Positions 41,309 through 51,800 of a DNA stretch of 64,000 nucleotides are shown here, in pieces. The stretch covers positions 110,868 to 174,867 of the forward strand of contig ML014133.1 of assembly GCA_003615045.1 (NCBI GenBank). Reading direction: 5' to 3'. Made by a program: the position numbers and the translations under genes. This stretch comes from Caulochytrium protostelioides. Taxonomy: Eukaryota > Chytridiomycota > Caulochytriomycetes > Caulochytriales > Caulochytriaceae. How positions within the stretch are numbered: the stretch's first letter is position 1; every line of letters starts with the position of its first letter. The notes beneath the pieces are model-generated. The model was not told the DNA's origin and searched no databases. It saw only the letters and a list, made by a program, of their open reading frames with translations.

Positions 41309-43312
41309 ATGCCGGACCAGGGACAGCACCTCTCCTACCCGGAAGAGGCGCTCTATGTCGGGTCGCCTGCCACGCCCGCGACGGCGCCTGGCTCGACCCA
41401 GATGAGGCAGTCCTTAGCCAACTCGGTTTACAGCCAGCAATCATGGGCCGGCAACGCACGCCAGACCCCGGCCATGATGGCGGCCACGCCGAGCGCCGCG
41501 CCCGGCATGCCCGTCTCGGCGCGGTGGTCTCAGCCCATGAGCACCAGCAATCTCGACGAGGCCCGCAAGCTGAGCGGCGATGCCGTTCGGCGCCGGCGTC
41601 GTCGGCGCTGCGTGCTGATCACCGTGATTGTTCTACTGGCGATTATCGCGATCACGGCCGGTGTCACGATCGGCGTGCTCAAGAACAGCGAAAGTAAGAA
41701 CAAAAGCGGCAGCGCCGGCAGCAGCAGCAGCAGCAGCAGCAGCAGCGGTGGGAATAGCAGTGGGACGTCGGCGAGCGGCGTAGCCACGAGCAGCACGGGT
41801 ACGGCGCTGACGGCGACCTTCGACGGGTCCGGCAACTGCCAGACGCCACTGGTGCGCCGTGAATGGCGCGAGCTGAGCCTCGACGAGCGCAAAGAATACG
41901 TAGACACGATCAACGCGATGAAGAAGGCGCCCACGAGCGATAGCACCCTGGGCTCCAAAAACCGGTACGAGGACTTTGTCCGCGTGCATGCGCAGTACAC
42001 GCGCTGGGCGCACAACAACCCGATGTTCCTGATCTGGCATCGCTGGTTTATCCACTCCTTTGAGCAGGCGCTCAAGGCCATCAACCCGAAGGTGGTGCTC
42101 CCCTTCTGGGATTGGGCGCTCGACTCGCAGCACCCTGCAGCCTCGCCCATCTTTGACGCGACTTCCGGCTTTGGCGGCAACGGCGTCGGCGACACGGGCT
42201 GCATTGGCTCGGGACCGTTCGCCAACTGGTGGACCGAGTCGCCGGCGTCTTTTGCGCCGCACTGTGTCCGCCGCGTGTTCAACGGAAACACCACCATCAC
42301 GGGCATCTACTCGCCGGAGGCGATGTACCCGATGGTGGCCGACTCGAGCAACTTTTATACCTTTGCCTCCTCCTTCGAGCAGTCGGCGCACGCTTCCGTG
42401 CACAACGGTATCAACGGCGACAACTTTGACTTGCCGACGGCGCCTAACGACCCGCTCTTTTTTCTGCATCACGCCAACGTCGACCGCTACTACTACTTGT
42501 GGCAGCTCCAGCACCCCACCCAGGCGCTCCAGTACAACGGCTACTGGACCAACCCCGTGACCAACGTCTCGGAAAACGTCTCGACAAGCAACATGGTTCA
42601 GCCGGCGAACGTTCCCGTTTCGCAACTGCAGTCGACCACGGGCGGCCACAACTTGCTCTGCTATACCTATTCGGGCGGCCAGACCGCCGCCACCGCGTCG
42701 AACAGCGGCCAGGGCACCAATGCCGTCAGCCGTGCCACGACCAGCACGACGGCGGCTGCCACGCGCAAGATGAAGCGCCGTGACGCCGCGGCGGCGGGGA
42801 CGCCGCCACCGTCGAACAAGGTCATTGCGACGAAGGAAGACCTGGCGCTGTACGACGGCGTGGACCCCAATGAGACGGACTTGAGCGAATACGTGAAGCG
42901 CCTGACCGCCGTGCCCGACGAATTCCTCCTGAAGGCGGGGTACGACCCGAAAGTCACGCGTGACGTGGAAAAACGTGCGAATGCGGCCATTCGCAAATCC
43001 AACCAGGACCCGGTGTACGTGTCGGACGCCGCCCTCGTCAACGGCAACTTGCATCTCGGCGTGTCGGGGGTCAGTATCGACGGCGTCTGGCGCTTCGAGA
43101 CCACCAAAATTGTCTGGTGGGAGAACCGGCCTTACGTCCTGACCCAGAACGCCACCCAAGAAGAGTCTGACGCCGCGATGAAGGTCATTAATGAAAAAGA
43201 AGCCCAGAAATCGTCGGCCGCCGCCAACCACTCGACCGCCGCTCCGCTTACTCGACCGTCGCCAGCATCGTCCACCGCATCGCCATCGCCATCGCCTTCC
43301 CCGGCGCCGTAG
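41309..43312 (+). CDS. Membrane-anchored tyrosinase (type 3 copper oxidase)
   Basis: This encodes 667 residues. A 93-residue cytosolic-type N-terminus ends in seven Arg (94-100) and leads into one hydrophobic helix (about 101-123), giving a type II membrane protein with an outer catalytic domain after a poly-Ser spacer. CuA ligands are H227 (RVHAQYT), H235 (WAHNNP) and H244 (WHRWF); CuB ligands are H361 and H365 (HASVHNG) and the HHANVDR motif at 387-393. The complete His set predicts an active phenol-oxidising enzyme of melanin synthesis. FWDWALDSQHP and the DPLFFLHH block are also typical. The C-terminal part has a further folded region (SGVSIDGVWRFETTKIVWW) and a Ser/Pro tail. Most fungal tyrosinases are soluble, so the N-terminal anchor is unusual. 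Confidence 0.95.
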   Translation: MPDQGQHLSYPEEALYVGSPATPATAPGSTQMRQSLANSVYSQQSWAGNARQTPAMMAATPSAAPGMPVSARWSQPMSTSNLDEARKLSGDAVRRRRRRRCVLITVIVLLAIIAITAGVTIGVLKNSESKNKSGSAGSSSSSSSSSGGNSSGTSASGVATSSTGTALTATFDGSGNCQTPLVRREWRELSLDERKEYVDTINAMKKAPTSDSTLGSKNRYEDFVRVHAQYTRWAHNNPMFLIWHRWFIHSFEQALKAINPKVVLPFWDWALDSQHPAASPIFDATSGFGGNGVGDTGCIGSGPFANWWTESPASFAPHCVRRVFNGNTTITGIYSPEAMYPMVADSSNFYTFASSFEQSAHASVHNGINGDNFDLPTAPNDPLFFLHHANVDRYYYLWQLQHPTQALQYNGYWTNPVTNVSENVSTSNMVQPANVPVSQLQSTTGGHNLLCYTYSGGQTAATASNSGQGTNAVSRATTSTTAAATRKMKRRDAAAAGTPPPSNKVIATKEDLALYDGVDPNETDLSEYVKRLTAVPDEFLLKAGYDPKVTRDVEKRANAAIRKSNQDPVYVSDAALVNGNLHLGVSGVSIDGVWRFETTKIVWWENRPYVLTQNATQEESDAAMKVINEKEAQKSSAAANHSTAAPLTRPSPASSTASPSPSPSPAP

Positions 43313-44267
43313 AGGGGCCTGGACCTCATTGCGACTCTAACACCGTCTCCGCCGTCCTGCGCGGTCTCATGAAGCGGCGATGCCGCTCTGTCTTTTAACC
43401 TATCTCTTGCCCCTTTGCATCTCTCTTCGCTTCTGTGCGTCTCCTCATTCCCGACGCACCCCTTTACCGCCTGCCCGCCCTCTCTCCCTTTTTCATCCTG
43501 CCCAAATTCAAGTCTCGTTATTTTTGTTTTTATTATTTGTTAAGGCTTGCTGCTCCATACGTCTGATCAATACGCTCGAAATAGGGTTTCGAGGCCCGCC
43601 GGCGGCGGCCCTAGGAAACGCATTGCTCCCACGACGGGGTTGGGGCAATGCAAGGGATGTTGCGAGCGCTCCAATGCGGTGGTCGTGACACCGCCGTCGA
43701 TGTGTCGCATCCAACGGTGAGCACTCCGGTCGCAACACCGAGATCGCCATGGAGACAATTCCCGCGAGCTGGGTGCCGTTGTGATATGGCGAAAGCATTT
43801 GGGGACGAAAGGCTCGATTGGGAGGCCGCCGGGATCATCCCTCTCCAGGGTGCGGCCCCGCCGCCTCTTATTTTTGCTTCTGTCAGTCGCTTCGCGGCTC
43901 GCACAGCCAACGTGGACCTCTGCTTCTCGGCAGGAACGGCCGGCGTGACCCTTTTTGCCAGGGGCGCTCTGCGCGGGACGCGACCTCGCTGGCGGTGGTC
44001 CTGGCGAAGGGCGGGTGGTATCAGATACTCGATCTGACAGAGCCGCTGCCTTCCCTTTCTTGAGCGATGCTCGCGCCGCACAAGCTCGCGCGACGTGGCC
44101 GCGATCTTTGCAAGCGCTTTCCGACCTGAGTGGCAACGCCTTCCTTGGAGCCGACGGTCTCCCTCCGTCGGCGATCAAAAGCCGTATGATACGAAAAGCG
44201 CGCTAGCGCCATCTTTTCGAAGCCATCTTTTCAAACTGACGGGTACATTATGAAAATTGATGTATGC
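43313..44267. other. Intergenic region, no supported gene
   Basis: Downstream of tyrosinase and of the transaldolase stop. A CT-rich stretch lies at 43390-43560. No gene or RNA is recognised. Confidence 0.5.
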
Positions 44268-45236
44268 TTATGCCGAACGGATGCGGTCGCCGATCAGCGT
44301 CTGAAGCTTCTTGCCGTCCTCGGCGAACTTGCGGATGCCTTCGGCGAGCTTCTCGGTGGCCATGGCGTCTTCGTTGAGCTGCCAGCGGAAGGTCTTCTCG
44401 GAGAGCGAGGTTTTGGGGATGTCCATCTTCTTGGCGGCGTCGGCGGAGAGCACGGCCTCATAGGTCTCCTCGGTCTTGGCGAGCTCGGCGAGGAGCTTGG
44501 GGGAAATGGTGAGGAAGTCGCAGCCCGTAAGGTGCTTGATCTCGCCGATGTTGCGGAAGGACGCGCCCATCACGATCGTCTTGTAGTCGTGCTTCTTGTA
44601 GTAGTTGTAGATGCGCTGAACCGAGAGCACACCCGGGTCCTCGGCGCCGTCGTAGTCGCGGCCCGCGGACTTCTTGTACCAGTCGTAGATGCGGCCGACA
44701 AACGGCGAGATGAGGGTGACGCTCGCCTCGGCGCATGCGACGGCCTGGGCGAACGAGAACAGCAAGGTCAGATTGCAGTGGATGCCGTCCTTCTCCTCGA
44801 GCTCCTTCGCGGCCTGGATGCCCTCCCACGTGCTCGCGATCTTGATCAGCACGCGGTCCTTGCTGATGCCGACCTCGTCATAAAGCTTGATGAGGCGACG
44901 AGCCTTCGCGAGCGTCGCATCGCGGTCGAAGGAGAGCGTCGCATCGACCTCGGTGGACACGCGACCCGGCACGATCTTGAGGATCTCCACGCCGAAGTTA
45001 ATCAGAAGACGGTCGATGGCCCACGCGGTCTGGTCATCGACGGTGTCGCCGTGCTTCTTGCCGTACGCGATGGCGTCGTCCAGGAGCTTCGCGTACGACG
45101 TCTTCTCGGTGGCCGCGAGAATCAGCGACGGGTTGGTTGTCGCATCCTGCGGCTTGTACTCGGCAATCGAGTCGAAGTCGCCGGAGTCAGCGACGACGGT
45201 CGTGTGCTTCTTAAGCGATTCCAGAGCAGAAGGCAT
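44268..45236 (-). CDS. TAL1: Transaldolase
   Basis: This 322-residue class I aldolase of the non-oxidative pentose phosphate pathway transfers dihydroxyacetone from sedoheptulose-7-phosphate to glyceraldehyde-3-phosphate. Family features: DATTNPSLI near 31-39; [14 protein letters not shown] (about 91-104); the Schiff-base Lys at about 132 in [38 protein letters not shown]; and MGASFRN. Length and both ends agree with fungal and human enzymes, and the ATG is the family start. A long open frame on the opposite strand is a shadow of this strongly GC3-biased gene. It acts in the cytosol and supplies pentoses and NADPH balance. Confidence 0.97.
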   Translation of the reverse strand: MPSALESLKKHTTVVADSGDFDSIAEYKPQDATTNPSLILAATEKTSYAKLLDDAIAYGKKHGDTVDDQTAWAIDRLLINFGVEILKIVPGRVSTEVDATLSFDRDATLAKARRLIKLYDEVGISKDRVLIKIASTWEGIQAAKELEEKDGIHCNLTLLFSFAQAVACAEASVTLISPFVGRIYDWYKKSAGRDYDGAEDPGVLSVQRIYNYYKKHDYKTIVMGASFRNIGEIKHLTGCDFLTISPKLLAELAKTEETYEAVLSADAAKKMDIPKTSLSEKTFRWQLNEDAMATEKLAEGIRKFAEDGKKLQTLIGDRIRSA

Positions 45237-46284
45237 GGTGAGCTCAGCTTGACGCGTGTTGGATTGTTACGATGTGTCAATGAAGGAAGGAAGGAGCTCA
45301 AGGACCAGCGACTGATAGCAAGGCGTAGCAGATGCGATATGGAGTATAAATTAAGCGATGACGATACACGAGGTTCGATGTGCCACCCCGTCCAAGGAGG
45401 ATACCATCTTGCGAGACGTATGACGCGCCAGACATCGTTATCTGACAGGGGTGATCAACCCGCGGGAGCGGCCAGATCACGGGCCGCGATGCGCGGTGAC
45501 GCCGGCATCGACACGATCGCGCGCTAGGCACGAATTGGTCAGTGGACACGTACGCTCACTGACACTGGCGTGTATCGGTGGATGGCGGGGTCCTCGGTCG
45601 TCGCGCCGGGCATTCAGGCAGGGCTGGGGCGCGACTCGGCCGGATCGGGTCATGGCGCCGGTGGCTTGGATGGCCGACGCGGCCGAAGGCGCGGCGCGGC
45701 GACCAATTGATGTCATGTATTCCTATCATCGCAATTCCCGTCATGCCAGGACCCCTCTCGCGCAACGCCGATCCGGCGGACTGGCGGGCTGACCAGAACC
45801 ACAAGTCCAGGGGGCAGAAAGACCCCAATGAGGCGTGCCGCCGATGCCGCCGCTGTCCGGCGGTGCACTGCTTGGGCCGAACACGGCGTCTAGTGCCTTG
45901 CGGGAGCGCGAGCAGCGTGCTCTCGGCGGGCCGGCGGAGTCTCGAGCGGGTATTGAGCCGCGCATGCGGAGGTCCACTCCACCTCGCCGCATGTCGCTGT
46001 CGCTTTTATTGGCCCCACGAAGGCCCCGCGCGGCAACCTTCGGCATCGACCTATGCCGCCTGCGTGCCGGTCCATCGAGCCAAACGAGCCACAAGGATCC
46101 GACGCTGGCCAAAGCTTGATTCGATGGCCCGCTTTCTCCGCTCGTCTCGATGCCTCGCCGCGGCGCCTCGTCGCTGTGTTCTGCCTGACGCCAAACTCCA
46201 GATAGTGTGACGGCACACCTACTCGCTTCCTGCTGGCCGGCGTGCCTCTGTCTGGCCTCTTATCTCTGCAGCACGTTATCCGCC
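45237..46284. other. Intergenic region between divergent genes
   Basis: This is the shared upstream region of transaldolase (left) and the orphan helical protein (right). No TATA box is clear. GC-rich frames have no domain. Confidence 0.5.
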
Positions 46285-47817
46285 ATGCCAAGCCCCGCGC
46301 CACGTGTCCCGTTCCGGCCGATCCTGGCCGGTCTGGCCGGTCTGGCCGTCCTGGCGACCTTCGCCGGGCTGAGCGCCATACCGGTGTCGACCGCGATGCC
46401 TTCCGAGCCGGCCGCGCGCGCAGACGGCGGCGATGCGCCGCCCCCGTCGTCGTCGTCGTCGGCCGTCGCCGCTGTGCTGCGCGAGCTCTACGACGGCGTG
46501 CCCGATCTACCCGCCTACTACGACGCGTGCGAGGACCCCGCCAAGACGCTGGAAGCGCTGGACGCCCTCAAGACGTGGCCCGCGCTGCCCGAGACGCTTA
46601 CGCCCGCGGCGCTCTCGACGGCGCTGGAGTCCTTCCTCGCCCCCATCGAAACGGCCGGACTGCGCGAGTCGCCGCTGTGGGCGCACTGGGAGACTTGGAC
46701 GGCATCGGATGCTGCGATGACGGTGCCGTGGCAGCACGCGGTCGAGACCACGAACCGCATCGCGGCCGAGGCTCGCCGCGACGCGGCCCCGGCGAACAGC
46801 CGCCTCAGCGGGCTCCTCAGCCCCGTCTCGACGTACATGTTTCACGCGGTGCCCACCGCACTGTTCCCGTTCAGCACGGATCTCGGCGCGTGGATCGGTT
46901 TTGCCGAGTTTCTTGGGGATCTCGGCGACAGCCGGGCCGCGGTGATCCAGAACCTCGCCAAGATCGGGGCCGCCGACTCCGCCGATGTCGACAGTCTCGA
47001 GCGGCTGTGCCGCGTCGTCGCCATGCGCCGCATCATGCTCAGCCAGCGGGCACTGCTTGTCCGCTTGCAGGTGATGACCGCCAACCTCCAGACGTGGGTG
47101 CCCGCCCTGCAGAAGGCGATCGGCGCATTAGACGCCTTTCAGCATGGTCTTGCGGAGGTGTCGGACGCGCCGTTGACGGTCGAGGTGGCCGGCGTGCTGC
47201 AGATGATCGAGTGGGCCCGCCAGCAATTTGAGGCGCAGGCCTACCGCTACCTAGGCCCTGCCGCTGTGTTTGGGCCTTCGGACCCGGTCTCGATCCCCGT
47301 GCTGCTGCGCGAAGCCGTCATCGGCGTCCACCCCACCGTCCGTGCCGCCGAGCAAGCGCCCGACCCCCCGACGGTCGTGCAGCTGCGCCACCCCTCCGTC
47401 AAGCAGGCGCTGCACCAGTTCCTCCCGAAGCTGATGGACGGAATGACGCAGCAGCTCGCCGACGTGGCGGCAACCATCGCGAAGCTGACCCACGCTACGC
47501 AGCTGATGGTCGACCTCTATGTGGTCCAAGTCAACCAATGCGCCGAGTGGATCAATGCCGTCCAGGCCCTCGCCGGCGAGCGATATCCCGAGCTGGAGAC
47601 CCCGCGGAATCCGTACTACGCCACCGCATTCTGGCAACGCTACGGCATTTCGTCGCCGCCCTGGGCCCGTCCGTCGGGGCTCATCGGCCGTGTCCAGCGT
47701 GTCTCCCGGTGGACCGACGTCTATCTCCAGAAGTTCGAGCGCGAGCAGCAGCCGCGGGTCGAAGAGACGTTTATGGGGCTTGTCGGTCTTCGCAACGAGG
47801 CGCCGCGACGCCGCTAG
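46285..47817 (+). CDS. Helical protein with N-terminal membrane anchor, unknown function
   Basis: This encodes 510 residues. A basic-Pro start (MPSPAPRVPFRP) precedes one hydrophobic segment (ILAGLAGLAVLATFAGLSAI, about 13-32), followed by a Ser/Pro spacer. The rest is predicted almost entirely helical, with repeated Leu/Ala-rich amphipathic helices, for example PETLTPAALSTALESFLAPI, VIQNLAKIGAADSADVDSLE and MTQQLADVAATIAKLTHATQ. No enzyme motif is visible and I do not recognise the family. The segment could be a signal anchor or a cleaved signal. The frame before this ATG starts with GTG. The stop is followed with no gap by a Fanzor remnant on the same strand, so the natural C-terminus may have been changed by insertion. 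Confidence 0.75.
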   Translation: MPSPAPRVPFRPILAGLAGLAVLATFAGLSAIPVSTAMPSEPAARADGGDAPPPSSSSSAVAAVLRELYDGVPDLPAYYDACEDPAKTLEALDALKTWPALPETLTPAALSTALESFLAPIETAGLRESPLWAHWETWTASDAAMTVPWQHAVETTNRIAAEARRDAAPANSRLSGLLSPVSTYMFHAVPTALFPFSTDLGAWIGFAEFLGDLGDSRAAVIQNLAKIGAADSADVDSLERLCRVVAMRRIMLSQRALLVRLQVMTANLQTWVPALQKAIGALDAFQHGLAEVSDAPLTVEVAGVLQMIEWARQQFEAQAYRYLGPAAVFGPSDPVSIPVLLREAVIGVHPTVRAAEQAPDPPTVVQLRHPSVKQALHQFLPKLMDGMTQQLADVAATIAKLTHATQLMVDLYVVQVNQCAEWINAVQALAGERYPELETPRNPYYATAFWQRYGISSPPWARPSGLIGRVQRVSRWTDVYLQKFEREQQPRVEETFMGLVGLRNEAPRRR

Positions 47818-48335
47818 GTCTTAGTCGCTGAACTGATGGTGGCCTCTGGCGCGGCCAAGTTGGCCCCCAACGGCCAGGGCGAGATCGCCGTTCCAACGGC
47901 TCGGGCGTACAAGGCATGCGACCAGCGGTTCCCCACCATCGTGGTCAACGAGTTCCGGACGACCCAGGTGCATGCCGAGTCGGATCCTGACCAAGATGCA
48001 GATTCGCGACCCGACGATCGTGCCGATCTCTCTCGCGTCCCGGGCGGGTGCTCACCCGACCGAGCCGACGGCAGTCAATGGCAGTCGACCGGCTGCGCAC
48101 GACCCGGGTGTACGCCCAGACGGCCCTGAACCCCGGGCTACGCCGGCGCTAGGGGATCATGGTCCGAGGTTTGCTGTGGTGTGAAGCTATCCACGGCAAG
48201 TTGGTGAACCGCGATCTCAATGCCACATTGAACATCGAGCGCTGTCTAGTCTGACCCGTCAGACCGAAAGCGTTGTGCCGCCACCCCGGGCAAGCGCCGC
48301 TGCAGCCCGAGATCGGCAAGCTCATCCGACACTGA
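47818..48335 (+). pseudogene. Decayed Fanzor (eukaryotic TnpB-like) copy 3
   Basis: Readable parts are VLVAELMVASGAAKLAPN with GQGEIAVPTARAYKACDQRF and TIVVNEFRTTQVHAESD (the Asp of DEFRT is Asn), then frameshifted linker sequence. After that come VRGLLWCEAIHGKLVNRDLN at 48162-48218, with NRD at 48207-48215, ATLNIERCL, a TGA at about 48252, and RPKALCRHPGQAPLQPEIGK ending LIRH and a TGA at 48333-48335. This copy keeps the Trp-Cys of the zinc-finger-like motif and both Asn of NRDLNATLN. The N-terminal two-thirds of the family is missing. Confidence 0.8.
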
Positions 48336-48410
48336 ACCGAATGCGCTACTGCCTCGGTGGGGTCCTCCTTGGCGGAATCATGGAGGGGATGGTGTTCGCG
48401 TTAGGTCAAG
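48336..48410 (+). other. Conserved 3' tail of Fanzor copy 3
   Basis: The sequence after the stop (TGAACCGAATGCGCTACTGC onward) aligns with that after copy 2 for about 75 bases, with many shared blocks but less perfect pairing in the hairpin. Confidence 0.5.
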
Positions 48411-48819
48411 TTGGGCCCATATCTATGAGCGCGTATGCTCAAAAAAAAAAACACACGACTCGCAACGGCTCGCGCGTAGCCGTGGCCTTCGCGCCTTTCA
48501 TATTTTTTCTCCTTTTGACTGAGCGTCATGCTCCTTCTGTGACACATCTTCGAGAACTCATTGACATCAGCTTGAGCATGTTCTGCTGCATTTGCCGCCG
48601 TGCCTTGCTATGCCTTGCCTTGCCTTGCCTTGGCACGCTTCATCGCACCGCGCGACGTCACGTCACGTCACGTGATATCAGTAATATCTCGTTCTTACAT
48701 GTTTGAAGGGCACCATTTATCGACAAAACATACATAAAACATACATAAAACTTTTAGTGAATCGGAATCGAAAGGGGTCCCATGACCTCTGTGTGGCGAG
48801 AGATTCGGGAGTCATCGCT
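48411..48819. other. Intergenic region with pentamer repeats
   Basis: It holds a TGCCT repeat (48601-48632), a CGTCA repeat (48655-48673) and two copies of ACATACATAAA near 48728-48750. It is the 3' side of the TANGO6/RTP1-like gene. No gene is seen. Confidence 0.6.
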
Positions 48820-51800
48820 TCAGAGATATACCAAGTTCAGACCATTCAACGCATCGCCGGCCTTCTCACGACAGAGCGCATCGCGATCGTCGGCAGCAAT
48901 GCGCAGCAGTACATCCCTCAGCGTCGCCACGACGGGAACGGGAATCGTGTCAAAGATGTTGGTCGAGCCAGCACCTTCAATCATGGCGCCAATCAGATGG
49001 AGGACGCCGCGCCGGAGTTCCGGCGCTTGCATCGTAGGCGTGTCCGCAGTCTCCGCAGCCGTTTCGGAGATCACTTCGGGTGCCGTCTGAGACACCGGTG
49101 CGGCTTCAGGCGTCGACGTCGAGGCTGGCGCCGACGACGACACCGCGGTGACAGAAGCCATCGGATGGAACTGCTGCATCAGCATCCCAGTGCAGTAGTC
49201 GGTCAGTTGGTAAAGGCAGTCGGCAACGCAGCGTGGGTCGAGCTGGACGCACTCGGCCAGCACCGAGAGGGCGCTGAGCACGAGCGGGGCGACGCGGGAG
49301 CGGAGCAGTCGCAGCGGGACGGGCACGATGGTCTTGAGGCGCGTGACGACCGCGGGGCCGTAGGATTGCAGCGTCTGCAGCAGGACTTCACCGGCTCGCA
49401 GCTGGACATCGAGGGCCGCTGCCGCGCGGGCCTCGGCGGCTGCTTCGGCCGGCTCATCGATCGACAGCCCGGCCGCCTCGCGGGCCGCCTGGCCCAAAAT
49501 CTTTTCGGCGGCGTCTGCCGCCTGTCGCTCGACCTGTGAGGCTGTGACAGATGTCGCCGACGACGCCGTGGCGGTCGCCGTGGACGACGCGGGAGCCGCT
49601 GCAGGGCTCTCGTTGGCGGTGGCGGTCGTGTGGTCGGACTCGCCCGCATACTTGTCCAGGACCACGGGCAAAAACTTGAGGGGCGCCACCTGGATGAGGG
49701 CCACCATCCCCTTGACCGCGTTCAGGTACACGAAACTGTCGTCATGCGCGAGCTGGTCGCCAAAAACGACGGCCAGGTCGTCCAACAGCGACATGGCTTC
49801 CGGATCGCGATTGAGCACGAGCTGGCGCAGCATGGCCAGGCCTTGCGCCTGCGTCGGCAGCACCTCATCCTGCAACAGCCGCAGCGCATGCAACACACTG
49901 GGTTGGTTTTCAACGGGCTTCGACGGCGACGAGGGGGTCGAGGAGGCGGTGGAGGAAGCGGCCCCCGATGCGGAAGGGCGAGGCACCGCCGAGCCTTGCA
50001 GGGCGGCCAGCAAATGCAGCCGGCAGTGCTGCGCCGCTTCACGAAGCATGGTGTTCGGGTCCGTCGTCAACGTCTCGACGAGAACGCCAAGGTCTCGCAG
50101 CGCATCGCCATGGTCCGCGACGAACTGCGTCGCCTCGCGCGCCGTCGTCTGGGCCGCCGTCGCCGTGGTGGCCTCCTCGGCCTCGTCGAAGGGAGCCATG
50201 TCAGCGCCCAAGCGCATCAGCAGCTCGCGGAGCAGCGTAAGGGCCACGACGGCTAGCTCCGGCCCCATTCCCGACGCGGTGTCCGGACCCTCCTCCCGCG
50301 TCGCGGTGGCCAAGCGCAGCATTAAGGCCACGGCCGCCAGGATCGCCGACCGGCGCGAAGCCAGCTCGGATGGGTCACAGCGCCCCATCACGTCGAGCAG
50401 CGCGCAGCGGATGTCTAGACTGGCTTGAGCCGCCGCCGACCGGCTCCCCTGCCGCAAGGACGGCACTGGGGGGTTGGCCGTCTCCGCCGCGGCTGCCAGC
50501 AGCGCCAAGAACAGCTCGCCCCAGAACGCCTGAGCACCGCCGGGCAGTTGTGGCAAGCTCGCGAGCCACGCCACGACAGCCTCCGCAGTCAGCTCCGAAC
50601 GCTCCGCGTTCTCGGGGGTCGGCGGGACGGCGACGAGGTGAACGCCTCCGGAGGGACCAGGGCGCGCCACAAGGACATGCGGCAGCCGCGCCAACTCCAC
50701 CGCGGCCACCTCCTCGTCATCGAACCCGAGCGCGTGGGATCCGCTGGACGGCTGATGCGATGCTCCCGCGTCGTCGACGTCGTCATTCTCATCGTCGTCA
50801 TCGTCGTCGTCGTCGCTATCGCCGTCACCACGAGAAGCATGGGTCGGCGCGGCATTTCCCGCAGACGATGCGGTCGTGGTCGTCGATGGCAACTCTGCAT
50901 ACGGGCACGGCACGCCGGCCATGAAGACCGGGTGGCGGAGATGACGCAGAATGTCCACCACCATGGGGACTAGCGCGGCGTTATCAAGCTTGTTGGCTAG
51001 ATCGCGCAAGATCTGCGCGGCCGCGCTCGCGAAGGCCGATTTGGCGTCCACGGAGGCCGCGCGCCACAGCGCTATCAGCGGCGTCACGTAGCGCAACAGA
51101 TAGGTCACCAGACGGGAGTGCGGCGGCGCGAACTGCGTGAGAACGGCCATTCCATCCAGCGTGCGGCCGATGGCCTCTTCGCTTGAGACAATAACGTGAC
51201 CGTCCAGATCGGTAGCGATGGAGGACGTGGAGGACGCCGTCGGGGAGGACGATGCCGGTGGCGCCGTCATCAGGGCGGCCATATCGTCACTTGGCACGGC
51301 GAGCGCACGGCAGGCAGGATCGAGAAGTTGCTCACAGGTGTGAGTGGGCGACCGCTGCAGCAGCTGCTCGAGCAAAGCCGTGACGACTTGGTGCACGACG
51401 GGCGCGTCCGTCGTGCTCGCCATGATGGCGGCGATCTGATGTTCCAGCGACAGGAACGGCGGCGATGGCGACGGCGACGATGTGGATGCCCGTTGCCCGG
51501 ATGCCGGCTGCGACGCTGTAGGCGCGACAGGGGCCGCTGCTAGTCCCTGTCCCGCCGGACCCCACGAGACGAGCACGAGCCGCGTGATCATGTTGAGCTG
51601 CTGCGCGCTGGCCGCGGTCTGGTCCTGGATTTCGCGTTCCAGCAAGGTATACAGCAGCGCCCGCAGTCCGTGCGGCCGCGATAGTGCGGCTGTGAGCAGA
51701 CCCGCGAATCGGCTTTTCCATGGCGATGACGGCGGGGATGGCACTGCGGGCGACGACAGCGACGACGACGGCGACGACGACGGCGCGGCCCTGTCGACCT

